From Micromonospora coxensis (lineage in GTDB: Bacteria; Actinomycetota; Actinomycetes; Mycobacteriales; Micromonosporaceae): a stretch of DNA of 64,000 bases. The translations under genes and the position numbers were made by a program. Below are positions 33,088-41,497 of this stretch, one piece after another. Each line of letters starts with the position of its first letter. The stretch's first letter is position 1. Under the pieces are notes generated by a model. The model worked only from the letters and a program-made list of their open reading frames with translations, was not told where the DNA came from and did no database searches. Location of the stretch: the NCBI RefSeq assembly GCF_900090295.1, contig NZ_LT607753.1:1302001-1366000 (forward strand). Reading direction: 5' to 3'.

Positions 33088-36000
33088 ATGGCTCCCGTGT
33101 CACAGCCCTCTCCCCTCACCACCGTCCAGCAGCGGGCCCTCGCCCTGCGGTCCGCCGGTGATCTCCCCGCCGCCCGTCGGCTGCTCACCGACACGATCGC
33201 CTCGGCCCGGCCCCTGTACGGCGTGGACCACCCGGAGGTGCTGAGCACTGCCCACCTGCTGGCCCGGATGCACCGCGAGGCCGACGACCCGACCGGCGCC
33301 CGCCGGGTGCTGGAGGAGGCGTACGCCGCGGGCGAGCGCCGGTTGAGCCCCGCCCACCCGCTCATGCTGGCCATCTCCTTCGACCTCGCCTCCGTCGCCG
33401 AGGAGCTGGGCAACCGGCACGAGGCCCGCCGCAACTACACCCGCGTCGCCACCGCCGGCCCCGCCGTGCTCGGCGAGCACCACCCATCGGTACGCGCCGC
33501 CCGCCAGTACCTCGGTGGCAACGCCGCAGCGGCGACACCGCCGGCGCCCGTCGCCCCGCCGCCCGCGCCACGTCCCGGCCCGATGCCACCCGGCCCCGTG
33601 CCCCCACCCGGGCCGGTGTCACCCGGTCCCGTGGCCGCGCCACGGCCCGCGCCGCCCGGACCGGTGACCACGCCCGGACCGGCCACCCCGCACCGGCCCG
33701 GTCCGCACGCCGCGCCGGTCAGCGCGAGCCCGCAGGGGTGGCAACCCCCGCCCCCCGCCGCCCCTGGGCCCGCGCCGGGTCCGTCGTACCCGCCGCAGGC
33801 CGGGCAGGCTCCGTCGTACCCATCGCAGGCCGGGCAGAGTCCGTCGTACCCATCGCAGGCCCGGCAGGGTCCGTCGTACCCGCCGCAGGCCGGACAGGGT
33901 CCGTCGTACCCGCCGCAGGCCGGGCAGGCGGTGCCGTACGTGCCGATGCCCCGCCAGCAGCGGTCCGCTCCGCCGGTGCCACCGGCACCGGCACACCAGG
34001 CGCCCGCACCGCCGGGGCCCGTCCCGCCGCATCGCCAGGTCTCCGTGCCACCGAGCCCACCGGTGCCCGGGCCCCGGTCGGCGCCGCCCGCCGTACCCGG
34101 GCCCTATCCACCCCGGATGGGCCCGCCCGCGCACCCGGGTCCCGCTGCGGCGACGTCCCCGTGGGCGCCACCGCACCTGCGGACGCCGGCCGTCCCACCG
34201 ACGCCGCCGGTCGTACCGCCGCCTCCGCACCAGGGTTCCGCTCCGGCTCCGGCTCCGGCTCCGCAGCCGCCGTACGTCGCCCGGGCCGTCCCGCCGCCCG
34301 GCCCGGCTCCCCAGGTCACGCCGCCGGCCCGACACGGACCGCCGACGCCGGGTCCGGTCTCCGCTCCCCCGGCCGTCCCGCCGGCCCCGACGCGGGGCGT
34401 GGCCGTGCCACCGCCTCCGCCGGTCGTGCCCGCACCGGCGACCGTTGCGCCCCCACCACAGCCGCCGACCACCAGTGCGCCGGAACCGACGGAGGGCCGG
34501 AACCCGGCCGCCGTCGCCCGACACGCCGCCCCGGTCACGCCGTCCGCCGCCAGCGCCACGGCTCAACCCACCGCCACGGCTCAACCCACCGCCGCGGATC
34601 AGGCCGAGCCGGTGACGCCGGCCACCAGTGCGCCGACCCCGGCCGAGGCCACGCGCGGGCCGGCCGCTGTCCCGCCACCCGACGAGCCGGCCACGCCGCC
34701 GGTACCGACGAGCGGCCCTCCGGCGCCCGTCGAGGCCCGCGACACCGCCGCCGCTCCGGCGCCGACCGGACCGGCCACGGCGGAGTCGACGGGCACCGGC
34801 GGCTCGGAACCGGCGGCCGCGAAGGGCTGGGACCGGCCGACCATCCAGGTCAAGCAGATCGGACCGCTGCTGCGCGAGGAGGCCGAGCGGATCGCCTCGG
34901 CAGCCCGCCAGGCCGCCGCCGCTCCCGCCCGACCGGACGCCGCCCCGGTCAGCGCACCCCCGGCCACCCCGACCCCGGTCAGCGCGCCCCCGGTCAGCGC
35001 TCCCCCGGTCAGCACTCCGCCGCCGGCTCACCCGGTCTCCGCACCACCGGTCGCCAGCGCGCCGCCGGCACCTCCTGCCGTCCCACCGGTGAGCGCCCCG
35101 CCGGTGAGCGCGCCCCCCGTCCCACCGGTCAGTGCGCCGCCCTCGCCCACGCCGCCGGTCTCCGCACCGCCGGTCGCGAACACGCCACCCACCCCGCCGG
35201 TCTCCGCACCTCCGGTCGTGAGTACGCCTCCCACCCCACCCGTCTCCGCACCACCGGCCGCCAGCACGCCTCCCACCCCGCCGGTCAGCGCACCGCCGAC
35301 TGCGCCACACACCGGTGCGCACCCGGCCACCCCCGGCCCCGCCACCACCCCGACGCCGCCCGCACCACCGGTGCTCAGCGCACCGCCGGCTCCCCGTCCG
35401 TTCAGCGCGCCCCCGGTCGTGCCCGCACCGCCGGTGGTCAGCGCACCGCCGACCCCGCCCGTCCCGCCGACGCCACCCGCCCACCCGGTCAGCGCACCGC
35501 CGACGCCCGCACGGCCGGTGAACGCCCCATCGCCGGCGACCAGCGCACGTCCGGTCAACATCCCGCCGCCGCCGGTGGTCAGCGCCCCGCCGTCGCCCGC
35601 CTACCCGGTGAGCGCACCTCCCGTGCCGCACCCGCCGGTGAGCACGCCACCGGCACCACCGGTGGTGAGCACCCCGCCCGCGCCGGCCCACCCGGTGAGC
35701 ACGCCGCCGGCCGCGTACCAGCCGGTGAGCACCCCGCCGGCCCATCCGGTGAGCGCCACGCCGGTGAGCGCCACGCCGCACAGCGCTCCGCCGTGGGGAC
35801 TGACCGCGCCGCCGTGGAGCAGCGTCGCGCCTCCACAGCCGTTGACCACGTCACCGGTCGACGACGAGCCCGGCGGGGACGACGAGGACGACACCACGGA
35901 CGGGACGACCGATCCGGCCGACGGCGCGCTGGTGGCCTACGACGTCCCCGAGCGAGTGTCCGACGAGGTCGACGTGTCCACCCCGGCCGACCGGGAGCAG

Positions 36001-36522
36001 CCCCGGGCGGCGTACCCGCAGGGCGATGCGGTGTTCCCGGCGCCGCTGCCGCCGGCGTACCCGATGGATCCGGAGCCCGAGCGGCGCGGACGGGGCCGGA
36101 CGGTGATCGCGGTCGTGGTCGGCGTCGTGGTGGTGGTCGCGGCCGGCATCGTCGGCGCGGTGGCGCTCGACCGGAACGAGGCCGCTCCCCCGTCGACGCC
36201 GCCGGGCGCGTCCCCCGGCGCGGCGAGGGAGACCGGCGCGCCACCGGCCGACCTGAAGCTGCGCGACGACGAGACGACCGTGACGATCAGCTGGTCGGAC
36301 CCGACCAACGGTGGTGTGCCGTTCATGGTGGCCGGCGGTCGGGCCGGCAAGGCGCTGGGCGTCATGGCGACCGTCGACCCCGGACAGACCAGCTACACGG
36401 TCAACGGGCTGAGCGAGTCGGTGGACTACTGCTTCACCGTGCTGGCGGTGTACTCGACGGACGCCTTCGCCACCTCGGGGCAGGTCTGCACGGACCGGGA
36501 GCGTCGCTCGCCGGCCGGCTGA
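33088..36522 (+). CDS. TPR / proline-rich repeat / single-TM / FN3-like surface protein
   Basis: About 1144 aa from the ATG at 33088 (GTG at 33097 also possible). Residues 10-150 form tetratricopeptide-like helices (RSAGDLPAARRLLTDTIA; DDPTGARRVLEEAYAAG). Residues about 150-960 are Pro/Ala/Ser-rich, with five tandem 10-residue repeats PSYPxQAxQx at 33781-33930 and dozens of VSAPPV-type units at about 34950-35800. One hydrophobic helix (TVIAVVVGVVVVVAAGIVGA) follows, then a C-terminal FN3-like domain (TTVTISWSDPTNGG ... YTVNGLSESVDYCFTVLAVY). Orientation suggests a cytosolic TPR and an external FN3 domain. It precedes the propeller/FN3 and MoxR genes on the same strand, and is likely part of that envelope system. 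Confidence 0.8.
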   Translation: MAPVSQPSPLTTVQQRALALRSAGDLPAARRLLTDTIASARPLYGVDHPEVLSTAHLLARMHREADDPTGARRVLEEAYAAGERRLSPAHPLMLAISFDLASVAEELGNRHEARRNYTRVATAGPAVLGEHHPSVRAARQYLGGNAAAATPPAPVAPPPAPRPGPMPPGPVPPPGPVSPGPVAAPRPAPPGPVTTPGPATPHRPGPHAAPVSASPQGWQPPPPAAPGPAPGPSYPPQAGQAPSYPSQAGQSPSYPSQARQGPSYPPQAGQGPSYPPQAGQAVPYVPMPRQQRSAPPVPPAPAHQAPAPPGPVPPHRQVSVPPSPPVPGPRSAPPAVPGPYPPRMGPPAHPGPAAATSPWAPPHLRTPAVPPTPPVVPPPPHQGSAPAPAPAPQPPYVARAVPPPGPAPQVTPPARHGPPTPGPVSAPPAVPPAPTRGVAVPPPPPVVPAPATVAPPPQPPTTSAPEPTEGRNPAAVARHAAPVTPSAASATAQPTATAQPTAADQAEPVTPATSAPTPAEATRGPAAVPPPDEPATPPVPTSGPPAPVEARDTAAAPAPTGPATAESTGTGGSEPAAAKGWDRPTIQVKQIGPLLREEAERIASAARQAAAAPARPDAAPVSAPPATPTPVSAPPVSAPPVSTPPPAHPVSAPPVASAPPAPPAVPPVSAPPVSAPPVPPVSAPPSPTPPVSAPPVANTPPTPPVSAPPVVSTPPTPPVSAPPAASTPPTPPVSAPPTAPHTGAHPATPGPATTPTPPAPPVLSAPPAPRPFSAPPVVPAPPVVSAPPTPPVPPTPPAHPVSAPPTPARPVNAPSPATSARPVNIPPPPVVSAPPSPAYPVSAPPVPHPPVSTPPAPPVVSTPPAPAHPVSTPPAAYQPVSTPPAHPVSATPVSATPHSAPPWGLTAPPWSSVAPPQPLTTSPVDDEPGGDDEDDTTDGTTDPADGALVAYDVPERVSDEVDVSTPADREQPRAAYPQGDAVFPAPLPPAYPMDPEPERRGRGRTVIAVVVGVVVVVAAGIVGAVALDRNEAAPPSTPPGASPGAARETGAPPADLKLRDDETTVTISWSDPTNGGVPFMVAGGRAGKALGVMATVDPGQTSYTVNGLSESVDYCFTVLAVYSTDAFATSGQVCTDRERRSPAG

Positions 36523-36675
36523 CCGTCCGTCCACACCGCACACGCTGGGTGTCCACAGCGGGACGGTGCGGGTTTCCCCGCACCGGAGCGGCCCATATGA
36601 TGTCCCACGGCTCAGGGGAGGGTCGCCGGGGCACGGCGCGCCACCTGGGAGAGCCAGACGGGGAGGCAGCCGGCC

Positions 36676-39303
36676 GTGGCCACCATCGAGGACGCCGTGA
36701 GCACCGACACCGGGACACCGCCACGCCGCTCGCGGATGCGGGGCGGGCTGGTCACCATCGGCACGGTGGGCGCGTTGCTGGCCGCCATGGGGCTGACCGT
36801 GCTCGGGCTGGGCGCCGCCGACAACGCGGTGGCCAACTACGACGCCAGCAGCTGGTTGTGGAGCGCGGCGCGCAGCGAGCTGGCCCGGGTCAACGGGGTC
36901 ACCGCCCGGGTGGACACCCGGCTGGAGGTCCCCGGCGCCCGCCGGCACCCGGTGCAGGTCACCCAGACCGACCGGCTGCTGATCCTGCGCGACCTGAAGA
37001 CCGGCCAGGTCAGCTCGTTGGACCTGGCCACCCTCCAGATCACCGCCACCACCCGCACCACGCCGGGGCTCGGTGTGAACGTGGTCCTGCACGAGGACGC
37101 CGCCTTCGTGGTCGACGCCGTACAGGGCATCGTCCGGCAGCTCGACCCGCGCTCGCTGACCCCGGTGGGCGAGCCGGTGCGGTACCCGCCGGGCATCACC
37201 GGTGGCGCGTTCGACGGTGAGGGCAGGCTCTGGATCGCGATCCCGAGCGAGGGCACCGTCTCGGCCGTGACCGCGGCCGACCTGCCCGCCAGCCCCGAGG
37301 CCGGGGCGGGCGGCGGGCTGAGCCCGAAGCAGGTCGAGACGTACACGGTCGCCGAGCCGAACCACGAGCTGGTGGTGTCCACCCTGGACGACGGGGTGGC
37401 GGTGCTGGACCGTACCTCCGCGTCGCTGGTCACGGTGCGCGCCGGCACGACCCGGCGGACCGCGTTGACCATGGCCGCCGCCGGCACGCTGCCCGCCCGT
37501 ACCAGTGGCCCGGCCGTGCCGGTCACGGTCAACGGCGACCGGCGGGTGCACGTGGTCACCGACGGCGCCGGCGAGGTACGGCAGTTCACCGTGCCCGGAG
37601 CCGGTGACCGGCTCAGCCCCGCGGTGGCCTGGGCCGGCCGGTTCTACTGCGCCGACGAGGCGACCGGCACCGTCTACGCCTTCGACGGCGCCGGGCAGCT
37701 GGTCGACACCGTCGCCGGCCGGGGCACCGGCCCGTTGGAGCTGGAGGTGCGGGAGAACCACCTCTTCATCAACGCCCCGGACTCCTCCACCGCCCGCGTG
37801 GTGGACGACAAGCACCAGGTCCGCGAGGTCAACAAGTACGCCAACGACGTGCTCGGCGGTGACCCGCCGCCGGCGCCCCCGCCGCCGCCCCCGCCGAAGA
37901 AGCCCAAGGTGGGCAAGCCGGGCGCCCCGCGCAGCGTCACCGCCGCCGCCGGCAACGCGCAGGCGCGGGTCAGCTGGCGGCCGGCCGCCGCGAACGGCGC
38001 CGAGATCACCCGGTACGTGGTGGAGGGCGCCGGGCAGAAGCACGAGGTCGGCGCCAACCAGCGCGCGATCGAGATCAAGGGCCTGACCAACGGCGAGACG
38101 TACACGTTCTCCGTGCACGCGGTGAACGCCAAGGGCGAGGGTCCGGCCCGCCGCAGCAACCCGGTCACCCCGACCGCCGCGGTGCCCGACCCGCCGGCCG
38201 GCGTCACCGCCGAGGCCCGCCCGGACGGCACCGTGCTGGTGAAGTGGCCGGCCGCCAACGGCCAGGGCAACACCATCGCCAAGTACGCGGTGACCGCCAC
38301 CTCGGCCGGCACGAACGCCCCGGCCGGCGAGTCGGCGAGGACCGAGCTGGTGATCCCGGCCGGCGAGCTGGAGTACGGCACCCAGTACGCCTTCACCGTG
38401 GTGACCGTCAACGACAAGGGCGCCGGCTCGGCGGCCTCGCCGATGAGCAACACCGTGGTGCCGTTCGCCCCGCCCGGGCAGCCGGTCGAGCTGCGGGCCA
38501 GCACCGTCGCCGACCGGCCCGGCACCATCGCGGTGCAGTGGTCCCCGGCGGTCGACAACGGCCGGCCGGTGACGAAGTACCTGGTGGACGTGGCCGGCAA
38601 GGTCAGCGAGGTGACCGACACCCGGGCCACCGTGGGCGGCCTGGGCGACGGGCAGAACGTGCTGGTGAAGGTCAAGGCGGTCAACGAGGCCGGTCCGGGC
38701 CCGGAGGCGAGCGTCACCGCGCGGACGGTGGCGCCGCCGAAGGTGACGGTGACCGGGTCGTCGGCGACGGCCACCTCGGTGACGGTGACGTTCACCGTCG
38801 ACGCCGGCGGCGGCCAGGCCACCTGCACCGCCGCCGCCGGGGGCGAGTCAGCCGGCGGCAGCTGCTCCAGCCTGCGGGTGACCGGCCTGACGCCGGGGAC
38901 GGCGTACACGGTGACGGTGACGGCGAGCAACGCGGCCGGCAAGGGCACCGCGACCCGCGCGCAGACCACCGACGCGCTGTACGGCATCGCCACCTGCAAC
39001 AACGGGCCGGACGGTGACCAGCGCACCTACTGCAACGCGGAGATTCCGAACAAGCGCAACGGCAACGAGATCTTCCGGGTTCCCCGGCAGGACAACGACC
39101 AGCAGGAGGGGTGGGCCCGGCCGGGCACCCGCCTGAAGGCGTACTGCAGGGTGCGCGGCGAGAACGTCGACTCGTGGATCTACAACAACCAGAAGCAGAG
39201 CACCTGGTGGGTGCAGGTCGAGTACTCCGGGAGGAACTACATCCCGTGGGCCTGGCTCAACCTGGAGGGCGGCGACGACATCAACGTCCTGCCCACCTGC
39301 TGA
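36676..39303 (+). CDS. Membrane-anchored beta-propeller / fibronectin type III protein
   Basis: 875 aa from a GTG with GGAGG upstream. A membrane anchor at about residues 25-48 (VTIGTVGALLAAMGLTVLGL) is followed by propeller-like repeats (DRLLILRDLKTGQVSSLDLA; FVVDAVQGIVRQLDPRSL) to about residue 390. A Pro-rich hinge PPPAPPPPPPPKKPK leads to about four FN3 domains, each with a WxxP start and TYTF/QYAF end. The last 100 residues carry several cysteines and an SH3-like stretch (STWWVQVEYSGRNYIPWAWL). It sits directly before MoxR and DUF58 genes, a common actinobacterial arrangement, and is probably an external structural or binding partner. Confidence 0.85.
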   Translation: MATIEDAVSTDTGTPPRRSRMRGGLVTIGTVGALLAAMGLTVLGLGAADNAVANYDASSWLWSAARSELARVNGVTARVDTRLEVPGARRHPVQVTQTDRLLILRDLKTGQVSSLDLATLQITATTRTTPGLGVNVVLHEDAAFVVDAVQGIVRQLDPRSLTPVGEPVRYPPGITGGAFDGEGRLWIAIPSEGTVSAVTAADLPASPEAGAGGGLSPKQVETYTVAEPNHELVVSTLDDGVAVLDRTSASLVTVRAGTTRRTALTMAAAGTLPARTSGPAVPVTVNGDRRVHVVTDGAGEVRQFTVPGAGDRLSPAVAWAGRFYCADEATGTVYAFDGAGQLVDTVAGRGTGPLELEVRENHLFINAPDSSTARVVDDKHQVREVNKYANDVLGGDPPPAPPPPPPPKKPKVGKPGAPRSVTAAAGNAQARVSWRPAAANGAEITRYVVEGAGQKHEVGANQRAIEIKGLTNGETYTFSVHAVNAKGEGPARRSNPVTPTAAVPDPPAGVTAEARPDGTVLVKWPAANGQGNTIAKYAVTATSAGTNAPAGESARTELVIPAGELEYGTQYAFTVVTVNDKGAGSAASPMSNTVVPFAPPGQPVELRASTVADRPGTIAVQWSPAVDNGRPVTKYLVDVAGKVSEVTDTRATVGGLGDGQNVLVKVKAVNEAGPGPEASVTARTVAPPKVTVTGSSATATSVTVTFTVDAGGGQATCTAAAGGESAGGSCSSLRVTGLTPGTAYTVTVTASNAAGKGTATRAQTTDALYGIATCNNGPDGDQRTYCNAEIPNKRNGNEIFRVPRQDNDQQEGWARPGTRLKAYCRVRGENVDSWIYNNQKQSTWWVQVEYSGRNYIPWAWLNLEGGDDINVLPTC

Positions 39304-39335
39304 GCCGTACCACCCAGCCGAGGAGCAGCACCACC

Positions 39336-40334
39336 GTGAACAGCACCCAGGAACCGCTCACTCAGCCGGAGGTGCAGGGCTTCGCCGCCCTGGCCGCCCG
39401 GCTGGCGGAGAACGTCAACGCGGTCGTGCTGGGCAAGCCGCAGGTGGTCCGGCTGGCGCTGACCGCGCTCTTCGCCCAGGGGCACGTCCTGCTGGAGGAC
39501 GTCCCCGGGGTCGGCAAGACCACGCTGGCCCGGGCGATCGCGGCGACCGTGAAGGGCCAGTGGCGGCGCATCCAGTTCACCCCGGACCTGCTCCCGTCCG
39601 ACGTGTCCGGGGTGACGATCTTCAACCAGGCCACCCGGGGCTTCGAGTTCCACCCGGGCCCGGTGTTCGCCAACATCGTCATCGCCGACGAGATCAACCG
39701 GGCCTCGCCGAAGACCCAGTCGGCGCTGCTGGAGGTGATGGAGGAGCGGACCGTCACCGTGGACGGGGTACGGCACCCGGTGCCGCAGCCGTTCCTGGTG
39801 GTGGCGACGCAGAACCCGGTGGAGATGGACGGCACGTACCGGCTGCCGGAGGCGCAACTGGACCGCTTCCTGGTGAAGCTCTCCGTCGGCTACCCCGACG
39901 AGGCGGTCGAGGTGGAGGTGCTGCGCGGCGCGACGGTTCGCTCCCCCGACTCGCTCAGCGCGGTCACCGACACGGCCACCGTCGGGGAGATGGTCCGGAT
40001 GGCCCGCCGGGTGCACATCGCCGAGCCGCTCTACGCGTACGCGGTCCGGCTGGCCGCCGCGACCCGCAACCATCCGCAGGTACGCGTCGGGGTCAGCCCC
40101 CGGGGCGTGATCGCGCTGACCCGGGCGGCGTGCGCGTACGCGCTGATCGACGGCCGGGGCTGGATCATGCCGGAGGACCTAAAGACGCTGGCCGAGCCGG
40201 TCTTCGCGCACCGGCTGCTGCTCACCCCGGACGCGCAGGTGCGCGGGGTGACCGCCGCCGAGGTGCTGCGCCAGGCGATCGCGTCGGTGCCGGTGCCGCT
40301 GCCGTCGGGTCAGCCGGCCCCGGCCCACGGCTGA
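39336..40334 (+). CDS. MoxR-family AAA+ ATPase
   Basis: 332 aa. Walker A GVGKTTLARAIA, Walker B IVIADEINRASPKTQSALLE (20-residue block with DEIN), sensor 1 FLVVATQNPVE, and YRLPEAQLDRFLVKL. The C-terminal lid has SPRGVIALTRAA. MoxR ATPases act as chaperones for the assembly or activation of partner proteins, usually with DUF58/VWA proteins encoded next to them, as here. The GTG at 39336 follows GAGGAG. Confidence 0.95.
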   Translation: MNSTQEPLTQPEVQGFAALAARLAENVNAVVLGKPQVVRLALTALFAQGHVLLEDVPGVGKTTLARAIAATVKGQWRRIQFTPDLLPSDVSGVTIFNQATRGFEFHPGPVFANIVIADEINRASPKTQSALLEVMEERTVTVDGVRHPVPQPFLVVATQNPVEMDGTYRLPEAQLDRFLVKLSVGYPDEAVEVEVLRGATVRSPDSLSAVTDTATVGEMVRMARRVHIAEPLYAYAVRLAAATRNHPQVRVGVSPRGVIALTRAACAYALIDGRGWIMPEDLKTLAEPVFAHRLLLTPDAQVRGVTAAEVLRQAIASVPVPLPSGQPAPAHG

Positions 40335-40348
40335 CCGGCCGGATCGGG

Positions 40349-41497
40349 ATGGGGATCACGGCCCGGGGCGTCGGGCTGCTCGTCGCCGCCGTGGCGCTGC
40401 TCGGCGTCGGCTTCCGGTACGCGTACCCGGAGTTGGCGCTGCTCGGCACGGCGGCCGTCGTGGCGGTCGGCTACGCCGTGGTGTCCGCGGCCTGGCGGCC
40501 CCGGCTGGAGGTCACCCGCAGCGCGGACCCGGACCGGGTGGCGCGCGGGGAGTCGGCGCGGATGACGGTGACGGTGCGCAACGCCGGCCGGTTGCGGGCG
40601 GCGAACCTGCTCGCCGAGGACCGCTGTGGCGCCACCACGGTGCCGGTGCCGGTGCTGCGGCTGCGCCCCGGCCGGGACACCACGGTGGACTACGAGGTGC
40701 CGACGCGACGCCGGGGGGTGGTGCCGGTGGGCCCGCTGCGGGTGACCCGACGGGACCCGCTGGGCCTGGTGGCGCTCTCCCGCCCGTACGGCGGCACGGT
40801 GCCGGTCTGGGTGCATCCGCGGGTGCACCCGCTGCGCGCGGTGCCGACCGGCGCGGGCCGCAGCCTGGAGGGACGGTCGGACAGCGTGCCGCACGGGTCG
40901 ATCACCTTCGACTCGCTGCGCGAGTACGTGGTCGGTGACGAGCTGCGCCGGGTGCACTGGCGCACCAGCGCCCGGGTGGGCGAGCTGATGGTGCGGGAGA
41001 ACGTGGACACCAGCCTGCCCCGGATCGTGGTGCTGCTGGACAACCGGGCGGTCGCCCATCCGGAGCGGGTCGACGGGGTCGCGGAGTCGTTCGAGGCGGC
41101 CTGCGAGGCGGCCGCCTCGGTGGTCACGGCGGCGGTGCGGGACGACCTGCCGGTGGTGCTGCTGCTGGTGGCGCCGGGCGAGGACCGGGCCGACGAGCCA
41201 CCGCTGGACCGGCTGGCCGCGGTGGAGCTGGCCGACGGGGGCGAGGAGGCGCTGCGCGCCTCGACGGGCCGGCTGCGCCAGGACCGGGGCGGCGACACCC
41301 TGGTCTTCCTCACCGGCCCGGGTGGGCGCGAGCACCTCGGGCAGGTGGGCGCGCTGCGCGGGGCGTACCCGTCGGTGCTGGTGGCGGTCTTCGGCGCGGA
41401 CGGCCCGACCCCGTCCGGGACGGCCGGGCTGGTGGTGGTGGACGCCGCCGACGGCGCCGACTTCGCCGCCGAATGGGACGGGGTGCGCCGGTGGTGA
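40349..41497 (+). CDS. DUF58 domain membrane protein
   Basis: 382 aa. Two hydrophobic segments begin the protein (GVGLLVAAVALLGVGF; LALLGTAAVVAVGYAVVS). A beta-rich part follows, then the DUF58 core: DSLREYVVGDELRRVHWRTSAR (hallmark LREYxxGDxxRxIxWxxSAR) and a VWA-like region (RIVVLLDNRAV). It starts 15 nt after the MoxR stop and its own stop overlaps the transglutaminase-like start (GTGA), so the three are co-translated. Confidence 0.94.
   Translation: MGITARGVGLLVAAVALLGVGFRYAYPELALLGTAAVVAVGYAVVSAAWRPRLEVTRSADPDRVARGESARMTVTVRNAGRLRAANLLAEDRCGATTVPVPVLRLRPGRDTTVDYEVPTRRRGVVPVGPLRVTRRDPLGLVALSRPYGGTVPVWVHPRVHPLRAVPTGAGRSLEGRSDSVPHGSITFDSLREYVVGDELRRVHWRTSARVGELMVRENVDTSLPRIVVLLDNRAVAHPERVDGVAESFEAACEAAASVVTAAVRDDLPVVLLLVAPGEDRADEPPLDRLAAVELADGGEEALRASTGRLRQDRGGDTLVFLTGPGGREHLGQVGALRGAYPSVLVAVFGADGPTPSGTAGLVVVDAADGADFAAEWDGVRRW

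Noticed and set aside
33781..33930. CRISPR array
   Set aside because: The 30-bp repeats are directly adjacent, in frame and encode PSYPxQAxQx; there are no spacers or cas genes.
33738..37220. Very long open frame overlapping the Pro-rich protein in another frame
   Set aside because: It arises because Pro/Ala/Ser repeats have no stops in the shifted frame; it is Arg/Gly-rich without domains and crosses the start of the next real gene.
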